Source: Nageia nagi
Taxonomy: Eukaryota; Pinophyta
Assembly (NCBI GenBank): GCA_050084985.1
Contig: JBITNC010000001.1
Coordinates: 122,016,001-122,080,000, forward strand
Length of the DNA: 64,000 nucleotides
Direction: 5' to 3'
Of this stretch, positions 12,480 through 23,886 are shown piece by piece (the stretch's first letter is position 1; each line of letters begins with the position of its first letter). Both the position numbers and the translations under genes were made by a program. Under the pieces are notes generated by a model. The model did no database searches. It saw nothing but the letters and a program-made list of their open reading frames with translations, and was not told the DNA's origin.

Positions 12480-13551
12480 CCATCAAAATCATAATGGGAT
12501 TTCTAGGTACGATTTGACTAAGGTGGATGAAAGAGACTTTAAAAATTTACTCTATTAACAACGATGAAAGGATTCCTAGAATAATGATCATACCTAAAAA
12601 TATTTCCAAGCATGAAGAGGTTTGCTTTAAGAGGATTGAAAAATAAAAAAGATATTATCATACTTAAAGCAAATAAAGGAAATGCAACTGTAGTTCTTAA
12701 TGTTAATGACTACCATGCAAAAATGTTAAATCATCTTATTTCTTCAGGTAGCTATAATAAATTAAATACTAACCCCTTGAATAAGATTATCAAGAAAGTA
12801 AAGAAAGCTAGCTTAGCCTCTTCTTTAGATGAGGAAACCAAGAAAATATTAATTCCTAAAATATCAGTTATATTAAGGATATATGGGGCCCCAAAAATAC
12901 ATAAAAAAGGTATTCCAATTAGACCCATTATGGATACCATTGACTCCCCAACTTATGAGTTAATGAAATATTTAGATGAGAAAAAATTAAAACACCTATT
13001 AGGTGATACATCTTCTTACATTAAGAACTCTAAACATTTTATAAGCAAGTTAAAGAATTGCAAAGTTAAGGATGATGATATTTTGGTTAGTTTTGATGTT
13101 GTTTTCTTATACACAAAAATCCCTATAGATAAAGCATTGAAGGTTATATCTAACTTAGTAGACCATGTACATTAGGTTTGATTAAAATATGCCTTGAAAC
13201 TACATTTTTTAGTTAGAAGGGGGATTTCTAAGAACAAATGCATGGGGTAGCAATGGGATCTCCATTATCTCCCATTATTGCCAACTTATATATGGAGTGG
13301 TTTGACACAAAGGCTATTGATTCATTTCCTTTAAAACTGAAATGGTGGGATAGATATTGGATGACACAAAACACAAAAAAGATTTTCTTAAAGTTTTTCA
13401 TAACCACCTTAATTCAATTGATGATTGTATTCAATTTACAAAAGAAATTGAACATGATAGTAAGATACATTTCCTATATGTGCTAATGTATAAAAAGGAT
13501 AATGCGAAGTTGGAAGATGAGGTATATAGAAAAAGACACGTACGAACATAA
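12480..13551 (+). pseudogene. PLE reverse transcriptase domain, frameshifted
   Basis: The longest open part (12,612-13,175) runs from MKRFALRGLKNKKD to PIDKALKVISNLVDHVH and covers the N-terminal PLE block and the first RT motifs. It is followed by a frame change to MHGVAMGSPLSPIIANLYME (from 13,238). At WWDRY (near 13,350) the frame is lost exactly where the catalytic Tyr-x-Asp-Asp should stand: the downstream frame resumes with the Asp-Asp as DDTKHKKDFLKVFHNHLNSI (from about 13,360). N-terminal remnants, also out of frame, extend back to about 12,480. Template-primed reverse transcription is the expected ancestral role. Confidence 0.88.
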
Positions 13552-13559
13552 ACTTGCAT

Positions 13560-14260
13560 GCTAAATCTCATCATTATTATGCTCAAAAGATGGGGGGCTC
13601 AATACTCTTATAACTAGAGCTCTTAGAATTCCAGATAATGATCTATACATAAGGAGAAAATGCATCTAACTAAAGTACTAATGAGTAATAGTTATTTGAT
13701 TAAAGAGATTAGACATGCCTAGAATAAGATAGAAAGAGAAAAAGCTAATGAGACTAGACCATAATAATACTAATTCATACATAGGGGTAGCCTACCTTCC
13801 TTATATCAAGGGTTTAAGTGACAATTTAGCTAAAATATTAATGAAAGCACATATTAAGATAATTTTTCTTCCTCTCAATAAATTAGAGAACATGTTCATA
13901 TCTATGAAGGACCACATAGAACCCTTATAACATAAAGGTGTATATAAGATAATGCATGAGTGTGGAACTTGTTACATTGGTGAAACAGGTAGGTCAATAC
14001 ATGAAAGAGTTAAAGAACATTATGCTGATTTACAATATAATAGAATAATCAAATCTTCCCTTATTGAACATGTAGATAAGACTAAACACCATATACGTAT
14101 GGATAAGGTTGAAGTCTTAGCTAAATGTGATAAATTCCAAGAACGAAGAATTAGAGAAGCTATTGAAATTAAACTTAACCCTAATAATATATAATAAAGG
14201 CCAAGGTGTTGATATTAGTAGGGCATGGTTACCTATTATTGACCTAATTTACAAACATAG
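13560..14260 (+). pseudogene. PLE linker and GIY-YIG endonuclease domain
   Basis: Linker pieces include NLHAKSHHYYAQK and, from 13,748, NSYIGVAYLPYIKGLSDNLA, then a stop and HKGVYKIMHECGTCYIGETG (from about 13,930). The final open frame reaches 14,194. The GIY-YIG signature appears as GVY then CYIG, followed by the conserved Arg in TGRSIHERVKEH, and LIEHVDKTKHHIRMDKVEVL and RRIREAIEIKLNPNN match the rest of the PLE-type domain. Just past the stop, SRAWLPIIDLIYKHRRK in another frame resembles the usual PLE C-terminus. In active elements this domain nicks target DNA. Confidence 0.9.
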
Positions 14261-14483
14261 AAGGAAAAATAATATGATACTAAAATAGCCATAACTTTTG
14301 CATTTCAACTCAGTTTTTCATGTTCTTTACATTGTTGGAAAGATATTTTTATGTAGAATTTAACTATAGTTATATTTTAGTATTTTATAATGATAAAAGG
14401 CTGAAATTGATCTTAAAAAATTGGGTATTACTTATCTCTACTTAAAGAAAAAGGTTATGCTTTATTTTCTTCATTCAATAATT

Positions 14484-14519
14484 CTGAAGATGGATCCTAA
14501 AGATTGAACTTGAAACGTC
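14484..14519 (+). ncRNA. Hammerhead-ribozyme-like core, degenerate
   Basis: About 300 bp after the GIY-YIG stop the sequence has CTGAAGA (14,484-14,490), a 21-nt spacer beginning TGGATCC, and GAAACGTC (14,512-14,519). CUGANGA and GAAA followed by a GUC cleavage triplet are the two halves of the hammerhead core, and PLEs are known to carry such ribozymes. Helix II between the blocks pairs poorly here, so this would be a decayed copy. The same bases could be read as a weak tRNA B-box on the other strand. Confidence 0.4.
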
Positions 14520-14530
14520 AATAATTCAAA

Positions 14531-15261
14531 TTCATATGCAAGTCAATCTCAAACCACTAAAGAGAAATATATAAATTAATAATAGTTAATAATTATTTCA
14601 TAATTGATTAAATAACTACTAAAATTTTAAAAACAATAAAATATAATGTAATTGATGCAATTATGTTTGAGTTCATCCTTTTATAGTTTGTTGGTGTAAA
14701 GCTTTTTATATATGAATTGTATAAAATTTATATTCTTATTCGTAAATTTAAAAAAAATTAATAACTAGATAAAAATATAAAATTTATATTCTTATTCGTA
14801 AATTTAAAAAAATTAATAATTAGATAAAAATATAAAATTAATTTAAATATTATAAAGAATTTATTTATTTATAAAGTTTATTTAGAAATTGCAAAACTAG
14901 TTTGCCAAAAAAATAGAATTAAATACTACAAAATATGACAACATCACAACAACTATTTAATAATTATACAAAAGCATGCCTCCACCCAGAAGGAATGTAT
15001 GTAAAGAAAAAGTAGTGGATAAGCTCTTCTGATCTATATTCATAATAGTATTTAATGATTCCACACCAAAAGTGTATTGGATTTGGATGAACTATTATCA
15101 TATGGAAACCATGCTAATTATGTTTCAGCTGATTCTATTTTGAAAGTATAATCCAATATGCATCATCAGAAGCTTGTCGCGTCCATCTTATCATATGGAT
15201 CAAAGCAGGGAGAGCTCATGTATCTTGTATTGTGAAGGCGGTTTAAACGTTGGCCTCCAAG
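14531..15261. other. AT-rich intergenic DNA with a 56-bp tandem duplication
   Basis: No gene seen. From 14,721 to 14,840 a 56-bp unit (ATAAAATTTATATTCTTATT and onward) is present twice in tandem, followed by a third partial copy. Confidence 0.7.
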
Positions 15262-15790
15262 TTCTCATTGTCGGCCACTTCCGTCTGTGGCCCATCAAAA
15301 GCTACCCTGTTAAATGAAAGTGACCTAATTCTTTAGAATTCTGATCCTCGCTAAGGAAAGTGGGCGACCACGCTGAACTACGGGAAGCGGTGGTGCATGT
15401 GATACCGCACTAAAAAGGCGTTATAACAATCTTTGTCTTCTCAGAAAGCACAGCGTTTGCTTAGATTGCGTGAGAAGCGGCGGTGGGCCTTGCGTCTGTA
15501 TTTTGTCTATATTTCATTCAACATTCCTGTAGAGCATTGAGATGGGAGATGTATCGATAAATGTATTGATAGCATGCTCACATGACCAACAGTTTAGATG
15601 GCGTATCAGGAAACTGGTCATGTGAATGTACACGAAAGTCCACAAACTTTGAATTTGATCATTTAAATGTAAATTTTTATTGATTTATGATGTGTATTTA
15701 AGAATGGATGGGTCTTAGCTTAAAATGTTGATTTATGAATTTACAAATGTTATGGTTCTTTAATACGCTTTTTTAACTTCACGAATTGAA
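15262..15790 (+). repeat. R repeat copy 1 (unclassified family)
   Basis: Contains family words GGCCACTTCCGTCTGTGGCC, CATCAAAAGC, TGATAGCATGCTCAC, GTTTAGATGGCGTATCAG and a final TTGATTTATGATGTGTATTT. It is more GC-rich than its surroundings. No conserved ORF, LTR, terminal inverted repeat or tRNA-like promoter was found. Confidence 0.7.
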
Positions 15791-15949
15791 AGCTAAGGAT
15801 TCTTTTAATGAAAAAAATATTATATTAATTTAATATAATAACTTTATATATATATACACACACTTGAGTTCAAAGTACTTGTTATTATATTATGATAATT
15901 GTAGTATAATTAAAATTTTAATCTTAATAAAAATAAAAATCATATGTAA

Positions 15950-16860
15950 GAATAAATCATGTTAGTTGGAGTGAATGAGGGATAATCTTCATTGTTACTA
16001 TGTTTCCATACATTAAGCATGTAAAGGATAATTCAACCTAGTACAATCACAACCTGCACTTAGCTTTTTAATCATCTTAACCAGTGATGGGTTCTAGTTC
16101 CCTAAAACATGTGTCCTGCCCACCTGGATGATTTGAAGCAGTTGTGTTGGGTGAGTTTCAAAATTTGTCAAGTGGAAGTGGTTGTGATCGAGGTTGCATA
16201 GATATTTGGAGCAAGTACAAGAATTTATATGTCAATGTTGTCGAGTACATGATTTATCCTATAAGGAGTGGTTAGACGAAATATGACTAATTATGCACAG
16301 AACATTACCCTAATAGATAATGAGGGTCCCTAGGTAGTCTAGCTCCATCGCCATCTTATCAACCTAGATTAAGATATGAAGAAACACATAAAAAAAGAAC
16401 CCTAAGTTTGTCAAAACTAATAACAAAATAACATAAAAGCAATGACGAAATAGTGTATCGTTTCAAGATTATCACATGTAAAATAAAATATTAACTACAA
16501 AGAGATGCCATAATCCAACAATGGAAGGGAGATAGACAAATGGTCTCCCAAAAGTTCTAACATATGATCAAGATAGAGAACTAAGCATGAAAGGGAAAAA
16601 AAGGAAAAAATCCAGTACCAAGCATCCACAAATCTTTTATAAGGACAAAAGAGATGGAGAACATCTTCTAAAGCTTGACAAAAAGGGTAGAGCAAGTTAT
16701 CAACATCCAAATGTTTGAGATAGCTAGCAAGACATAATCCTTGAGATAAGAAGCTATAAAATAATAAAATATGTGGGCTTGAGAAAAGGGACACATATTG
16801 TCTAAAACCTAAGTTTTAAATTTGATCTAAATAAGAAAATCTCATCTTTCATTGAGCTCA
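15950..16860 (-). repeat. Duplicated block with probable LINE 3' end
   Basis: This segment aligns by eye with 57,935-58,860 in the same orientation (shared words GTCTAGCTCCATCGCCA, CACATGTAAAATAAAAT, AAAAGAGATGGAGAA). On the minus strand the piece at 16,495-16,794 contains LYPFCQALEDVLHLFCPYKR, which resembles the zinc-binding region at the end of plant LINE reverse transcriptases (a Cys-x-x-Cys, then His-Leu-Phe and Cys-Pro). Upstream minus-strand frames are broken. The assignment to LINE is tentative; the duplication itself is clear. Confidence 0.5.
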
Positions 16861-17864
16861 AGTACCATTGGCACATGTGATGTAGGAGCATTTGTTAAAA
16901 AAAATAATTAGAGGTCTTTAATAACATCGACTATGCCTAAGTAAGCCCATGGAATGTGGAAAGTGAGTGGTTACATGATAGATAGACAAGAATGCAATGG
17001 TGATGATAAGTCCACAGGTATGGCATAAGCAATATAATAGGTTTGTAAACCTACGTATGAAGTGTAAGTAGTAGATGCATGAGGTTTGATAATTTTCAAC
17101 AGATGAAATCTTCATCGAACAAAGAATGGATAAGCATGAGATATATTCTAATGAGCTACATAGATGTTGAGGTGGTGAATGAAAAGAAGCAAACATTAGG
17201 TTATGGTTGAAGAAATAGGCTCCATGTCGAGCAATGAACTGAGATCATGGTGATAATTAATGAAGAAAGCCAAACAAATAATAAGAAAATGATATAAAAA
17301 TGGTAAACAATATTAATATAATATTATTACCCCATGTGGGAGTCTTCAACAATAAATAATAGGGGATATTATTATGTATATCCAATAACAAGTAGTACAA
17401 TAGAAGATTCTTAGTACAAGGCATCATCATCAACAAATTAGAGGATGATAACACAACATGTAGAGGAGCTACAAGCACGACTAGATTCAACAAAGTTAGA
17501 TGCATCATAATGTAATACTTTTATATGTTTGAAGATATGAATGCGCGGGAAGGAGTAAGGTGATTAAAAAAAGAAAACAACCATAATGGAAGAAGAGATA
17601 AGGAGAGCTAAGAAGAGGTGGTTAAGAGGAACCACAAACCTTAGATAGAGAACAACGAGGCTTTTCCCATTGATACTAGATAGGAAGATTGCCAACAATC
17701 CAAAGGGGTCATAAACGACCATAGGAGTTAGGTGGTTGGCATGTAAGAGAGTTTTCATAGTTGTAGATGGTTCTTGGATCAAGACCATACAAAGGTAGGA
17801 GAGACATCGCTAACATAGACTTCATTTTGAAGTCATAAAGGAAAAAGAGTTCATTTATTTATGT
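16861..17864. other. Intergenic, unassigned
   Basis: Three minus-strand ORFs of 74-92 codons lie here (about 16,918-17,196, 17,257-17,508, 17,564-17,788). They are rich in Leu and Ser, show no motif I recognise, and may be decayed LINE or non-coding sequence. Confidence 0.4.
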
Positions 17865-18227
17865 GTATGATGTTTTAACATTAACAAATGATTGTGATAA
17901 ATGAATGTATTTTTTAGTACCTATAGTATACGAATATGCAACTGGGTGGTTATTTGTAGTATATTCCATTTGTAAGGAATTTACAATTTATGTTTGTTCT
18001 TAAAAATTATGATGAGCCTATAAATGCAAGGTCAAAATGAATTTTACGTATGTTGAAATTGCATTAGAATATATCTTTTATTATTTGTAATGTTGAAATT
18101 AAAGTGGAATCTATTATCAAATTAGAATATTTCGATCCATTTGTCCTCCTAATTATCTATTATCTTGTGTGGTTAAAATTATGGATTACGTATGGGTTTT
18201 CCTAACTACGATAGGTGGTATCAAAGC
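17865..18227 (+). repeat. Probable LTR remnant with primer-binding site (element F)
   Basis: On the plus strand a TATA box (CTATAAAT, 18,018-18,025) is followed about 190 bp later by TGGTATCAAAGC (18,216-18,227), one base different from the initiator-Met-tRNA primer site TGGTATCAGAGC used by Copia elements. This is the layout of a 5' LTR plus primer site. Only 36 bp further on the 3' LTR of element A begins, so the rest of F is missing or was displaced. The left boundary is a guess. Confidence 0.45.
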
Positions 18228-18263
18228 ATTGTATTTATTCTTTAAGAAATTCTTGGTCATTTT

Positions 18264-18752
18264 TGAAGGATTTGAACTAGATCTAAACAAATCCTTTAGG
18301 ACCTTAGACTAGGAAACTCAAGTGTACACAAGATAACACAATCACTCAAGATAACACATCAATATAATGTGGTTCCTCCCTCCTTGGGAGTACATCCACA
18401 ACTAGTTCTCTTATTCTCAAATCTATGTCTCTCTTACAACTATTCTCTAGCTCTCTCCTACACAACCAAGTAGAGTAATTTTACTCAAAACTTAGATATG
18501 TTTACATGAGGAGAGGCCCTCTATTTATAGGTTGAGAGCACCTCCCTAACCTTCCTTTAACCCAAGGGTAAGGTTAGGGTTACATTAAATTTACCACCAA
18601 ACTTCAACCTACCAACTACCCACTTTGGTAAAGTCAAAGTCTACATATTAAAGAATTCTATTAATCACTTAAGGTATCTACATACCTTTAAGTGATTAAT
18701 TGAATTTACAAGGAGTTTAGATATTCACAATATTTCATTACAAATTCTAACA
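18264..18752 (-). repeat. 3' LTR of Copia element A
   Basis: On the minus strand it starts TGTTAGAATT right after the polypurine tract AAGGGGGAG and ends ATCCTTCA, 489 bp. It holds the TATA box CTATAAATAG (complement of 18,521-18,530) and a variant of the family palindrome (18,667-18,689). Confidence 0.85.
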
Positions 18753-19578
18753 CTCCCCCTTAATGCAATATTGGGATAGAGCGTAGAAGAGAGAAGAGAG
18801 AGAGTAAGAGAGAGTTCTCCTCCATAGAGATACAAGTGGAGATGAGAACTTTTACATATTTTGAGAATCTTTTTTTTGAGAACTAGTATGAGACTCACTA
18901 CATTACCATTTGACAAAAATGGTTTACAATACAATCATTAACCACAACTAGTTTCACTGTACATAGTAGTCGATCAACTTTAAGCTGACATGTGAGTCTC
19001 CATGAGCTTGCTTTCACAAGGTGAGTAACCTGCATTTCTAAAGAAGATCTTGCATGCTACAAGCAACTCATGAACAAAATCAGTTAGATGCATCATATAT
19101 TCAAATAAGAGAATTAAATAATGCCATCTTATAAATAACTGATCAATGGTGCACTATAAGCCATCACAGAGATGCCAAGCCATTACTCATAGTCACCTGT
19201 TGTATATAGACATGTGTTGATTTTAAAAATAGAGCATAAAAATTGTACGAGTTTCTCACGCAGAGCAAACTCACCACGGAGGTATAGAATGTACAACAAG
19301 TTCGTCACGCAGAGCGAACTTACCACGGAGGTATATTAAATTACATGCTCAAAATTTGTACAATAAGTTTCTCACGTAGAGCAAACTCACCACGGAGGTA
19401 TAAAATGTACAACAAGTTTGTCATGCAGAGCAAACTTACCACTGAGGTATAAAATAATCAACACTCTATAACAATTGTACAACAAGTTTGTCACGCAGAG
19501 CAAACTTACCACGGAGGTCTAGAATGTACAATCAAAAAAAGGCCTCTTAGAGGTGAAGTTGTCATCACTAACAAAAGT
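18753..19578 (-). other. Non-coding 3' tail of Copia element A with tandem repeats
   Basis: About 826 bp between RNase H and the LTR, homologous to the tails of B, C and D but longer. On the plus strand, five degenerate units of roughly 45-70 bp between about 19,246 and 19,530 carry the core CACGCAGAGCAAACTCACCA plus CGGAGGTATA. Copies B and C have a single unit at the matching place. No ORF of note. Confidence 0.8.
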
Positions 19579-22500
19579 TTAAACTTCACTCCCCCTTGAG
19601 GGCAACTTCACCAACCCTAGAGAATCCCTAAGCTTGCAGAACTGAGCTTCAGGAAGGGGCTTGGTGAACAAATCAGCGGAGTTGTCAGTAGATGGACAAT
19701 ACTGCAAGTGTATGATGTCATCTAGAACCTTCTCCCTGATAAAATGAGCTTGGATTTCTACATGTTTGGTTCGCTGATGGAACACAGGATTCTTAGCCAA
19801 AGAGATAGCCGATTGATTATCTGATGAAATAAGAGAGGGGCCATTTTGCATATACCCAATTTCGTTCAGAAGATGTCGTAGCCAAATAGCTTCTTGGGCG
19901 GCAACAGACATGGCTCGATATTCAGCTTTGGTGGTAGAAAGAGTCACAGTAGGTTGCTTCTTGGAAGCCCAAGAGATAGCACCTGAACCAATGCTAAACA
20001 CATATGCAGAGGTTGATTTTCTATCATCTCTATCTCCCCCATAATCAGAATCTGAGAACCCTGATAGAACAATCGAGGGCACTTTGGAATACTTAAGAGC
20101 AAGATCCTTTGTCCCTGCGACATACCTCAAGATTTGCTTAACAGCATTGAGGTGTTCAACATATAGGTTTTTGCATGAATCGTGCCATCAGATTTACTGC
20201 AAAGGCAATATCAAGACGAGAGATAGTCAGATACAGAAGACTACCAATCAATTGTCTATAAGTTGTAGCATCAGCCAACTGAGAATCTGAGCTCAGTGAT
20301 ACAATGATTCCAGGAGAAATAGGTATTGAGCATATTTACACTCTGCCATTCCAAACTTTTGCAAGATGTCTGATATATACTTAGATTGACTAAGATAAGT
20401 ACAATCTTTGTGTTGGTATACTTGCATCCCAAGATAGTAATGCAATAGACCTAGATCAGTCATTTCAAATGTTGCCTTGAGTTTGGAGATGCACTCTTGG
20501 ATGATTTCAATATTATTGCCTGTGATGAGAAGATCATCCACATAAAGGAGAATTATGACCACATCTTTTCCTTGATTGAGTACATATAGATCTGAATCTG
20601 AGAAGCACTTGGAAAAACCAATATCTGCAAAGAATCCTGAAATTTTCTTGTACCATGCTCTAGGTGCTTGCTTAAGTCCATACAAAGACTTCTTTAGTTT
20701 GCACACAAGAGTTTCTTTTCCTTCTGGAATAAATCCTTCTGGTTGATTCATGTAGATTTCAACATCTAAGTCACCATTGAGAAATGCACTTTTGACATCA
20801 AGTTGAAAAGCTTTCCATCCTTGAGCTGCAGAAAGAGCAAGAATTATTCTGATAGTAGGCATCTTGGCTACAGGAGCAAAGGTTTCCTCATAATCAATAC
20901 CATATTTCTGAGCGAATCCTTTGGCCACTAATCTTACCTTGTATTTTTCAATTTTTCCATCAGAATTGTACTTGACCTTGTATATCCATTTATTACCAAT
21001 CACATTTTTCTCATTGGGATAAGGAACCAAATCCCAAGTTTCATTTTTCATGAGAGCCTCATACTCAACTTTCATAGCTTCCATCCAACACTCTTGCTTG
21101 GAAGCTTCTTTGAAGGTTGATGGCTCATGCATATTATCAATTTTGGCAAATAAGGATTTATTCAAGGTCATACTTCTTGTAATTCTCTGTGCTGGAGAAT
21201 TTTGTGCTTGTGGTGACTTCTCTACATGCTCATCCAACCAGTTAGGTGCAGGCGAAGAATCATCTGTATCAGACACTTCAGTATGAGAGGTCGTATCCTC
21301 AGAAAGTTCATTGAACTTAACATCCCTAGAAAAAAGACTATTTTCTGGGATGAAGAGTAGAGCCTGTAACCTCTATGCTGATTATCATACCCCACAAAGA
21401 TGCATTTTTCTGATCGTTTATCGAGCTTCTTTCTTTTCTCTGAGGTAATGAAGGCAAATGCATCACAACCGAAGATTCTGAAGTGTGAGAGGTTAGGTTT
21501 CTTTCCTGTCCATGCTTCATATGGAGTTTTACCTTCAACTGCCTTAGTAGGACACCTATTTAGGGTGTGTATAGCAGTGTGAACAGCTTCGCCCCATAAG
21601 AAACTAGGAAGGTTACCCAACATGCATCTTGCCATTTCCATAATGGTGCGATTCTTCCTTTTAGCAACTCCATTTTGCTGAGGGGTGTAAGGGATTGTGA
21701 ATTGTCGCTTTATCCCGTGTTTAACACAAAAGTCGTTAAACTCATTGCTATTATATTCACCCCATTGTCCGATCTCAGCATTTTGATCTTAAAATCAGTT
21801 TGATTTTCAACAAGTGCCTTGAAGTCTTGAAACCTGTCAAAAGTTTGATCCTTGTGCTCAAGTAGATAACCAAATGTCATCCTACTGAAGTCATCAATGA
21901 AGGTTAGAACATAAGAAGCTCCACCTAGTGACTTAGTCTGAAAAGGACCCATCAAATCTGAATGCACAAGCTGAAGAGGACATGTAGCCCGAGTTGCCTT
22001 ATCTTTTTCAAACTTTTGCCTATGCATCTTTCCTAGAATGCACCTTTCACAAAGACCAACTGTGGGTGAAATATTAGGTAAACCTTCCACAAGTTCTTGA
22101 GTTTTCATAGCTTGAATACTTTTGTGGTTAAGGTGTCCTAATCGTTGATGCCAAAGATTACCTTTTGAACAAACATTTGTAGCAAGACAAATCTTTGAAG
22201 GTACTTGATCCACAATATAAAGGTCATTCTTTACTGGTCCTTTCATCAAAGTGGCAAGTCCTTTCTTAACACACCAAGAGTGTGAGGTAAACTCAAATGA
22301 GCATCCTTTCCTTGTAATTTGAATCACGGAGATGAGATTCATTCTTAGTTTAGGCACATAAAAGACATTGTCAAGAGTCTTTCCATGAATCTTCACACTC
22401 CCTATTCCGTGAACATCAAGGACTGTATTATCACCTATCACAACTGCATCCTTTTTGTACTTATGAAAGTTTTCAAACTTATCTTTTTCATAACACATGT

Positions 22501-23503
22501 GATTAGTGCATCCTGTATCAACAATCCAATCATTTGAAATAGTTTGAGTCATTGAGTAGTAGGCAACAGAAGCAGCATGCTTGTTCTTCTTTTTATTATT
22601 GAAATGTCTCATATTTGCATTTCCCTTTCCTTTTTGAGCAAATTTCTTTTTGCGACAATCATACTCTTTGTGCCCAAAGATGCCACAGAAGTTACAATTC
22701 CCATCAAACTTTTCTTGAGGTGTTGGATTGCTTGATCCTGCTTTATCATTCCTGTGCCTGTAGTTGCCATGATTGTTGTTGTTGTTGCCCTTTTTGTCAT
22801 ACTTCCTGAAGGTAGATGAGGACTTGTTGTCTTTAAATTTGTAATGTTTGAATTTTTTCTTGAAAGGAGTTTTGGTTTCTCCTAGAGCAATGCTATAGTC
22901 CTTTGGAGAAAGGTTCAACATTTTCTTGTTCAAAGTTTCCTCATGCTTTAGAAGAAGTCTTGAAAGGTTATCAAGTGAGATGACATCTTCTTCATCATCG
23001 AACCTTGTTTCCATAACTGTGACAAAGTTGCTGAACTTTGTAGTAAGGCTTTGTAGAATGATGAAGACCATGAACTCATCATTGATCCAGTTGCACCCAC
23101 AACCAATCAGTTGTGTCCTGAGGTCAATGATTTTGTTTAAGTAGATGGAGGCACTTTCATCTTCACTTTGTCGATACTGCAAAAACTTTTGTAGAATGGT
23201 AAACCTCCTTGAAAATTTGGACCCAAGGTAAATTTTCTTTAACCTATCCCAAGCTTCCTTTGCTGAAGTTGATGAAGAAATCATGAGAAGGACATCATCT
23301 GAAACTGCACGGTAAATCATAGAAGTTGCTAACTCATTCTTTGAGTTGTATACTTCAAGAGCCTTCTCATCGGTAGGAGCAACCGCATCTTCACTAACTG
23401 TCTGTCACAGCTTTCTTGCTTGTAATTCGGCTTTCATACGTGGTTCCCATATTCCAAAGTTGGAACCATCGAGTATGTGCTTGGGAACGAAGGTTTCAAC
23501 CAT
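19579..23503 (-). pseudogene. Copia element A gag-pol, almost intact
   Basis: Start ATG at 23,503 (MVETFVPKHILDGSNFGIWE). Order: gag with zinc knuckle CNFCGIFGHKEYDC; protease DWIVDTGCTNH; integrase zinc region HQRLGHLNHK and CERCILGK; integrase core HSDLMGPF and RSDNG; RT with YVDDLLITGNN; RNase H DSDYGGD to DLFTKPLPEAQF, stop at 19,579. Lesions: a stop at 23,405-23,407 (codon 33), a one-base loss in a G run after RSDNG (near 21,750), an indel in a T run near 21,345, and a frame break near 20,290. In the integrase, the catalytic Glu after QQNGVA is Lys (NGVAKRKNR). The long ORFs (23,320-21,710; 21,276-20,293; 20,130-19,579) show it is the youngest copy of its family here. Confidence 0.93.
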
Positions 23504-23886
23504 TGCTACAAAAAAACAAATAAATATGCAATAAGAATGTAAACTTTTACAATTTTTCCATCTATACATATAAAACATCTAATAAGCAAACATGTCCCAC
23601 ATGTGTAAACTCATTAACCACGATCCATAGAAGGATAAAGTTGGGGTTGTTTTCTTGTATAGAATTAGGCCTTCACCTGGATGCCCGCAAGGTGGAGCCC
23701 AGGTACTACCAGTCCTCAACCAGTTCACCTTGGTCAGTGATATACTCTCACAAGGAGAAGTACCTACTATTTTCCAAGGATCCGACGTATCTTGGAAGCT
23801 AGTCGTTTGAAACCTACTACAGAGGCAGAGGTAGAAGAGGCTAAGTACCATCAGAATGGAGTTGTGCCCTATGATGAAGACCTATC
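23504..23886 (-). other. 5' leader remnant of Copia element A
   Basis: The minus strand matches the leader of element B just before gag (AAGGTGAACTGGTTGAG with GGGCATCCAGGTGAA, against B near 27,738-27,805). No 5' LTR or primer site for A was found further out; the homology stops at the inverted-repeat element. Confidence 0.65.

Larger units (their letters stand above)
12440..14530 (+). mobile_element. Penelope-like retroelement with GIY-YIG endonuclease, decayed
   Basis: Across three frames the translation follows the order of a PLE polyprotein: a KDIIILKANKGNATVVLN block, YGAPKIHKKGIPIRPI, SFDVVFLYTKIPI, MHGVAMGSPLSPIIANLYME, a linker with AYLPYIKGLSDNLAKIL, and a C-terminal GIY-YIG domain (CGTCYIGETGRSIHERVKEH). 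This architecture, reverse transcriptase then GIY-YIG and no LTRs, defines endonuclease-bearing PLEs. In plants such elements (called Dryads) are known from conifers. Several frameshifts and stops make this copy inactive. Both element ends are approximate. Confidence 0.9.

Noticed and set aside
14502-14563. tRNA-like A/B boxes on the minus strand after the Penelope-like element
   Set aside because: The B-box bases coincide with the GAAACGTC block, which fits a hammerhead core better given the position next to a PLE; no tail or target duplication was seen.
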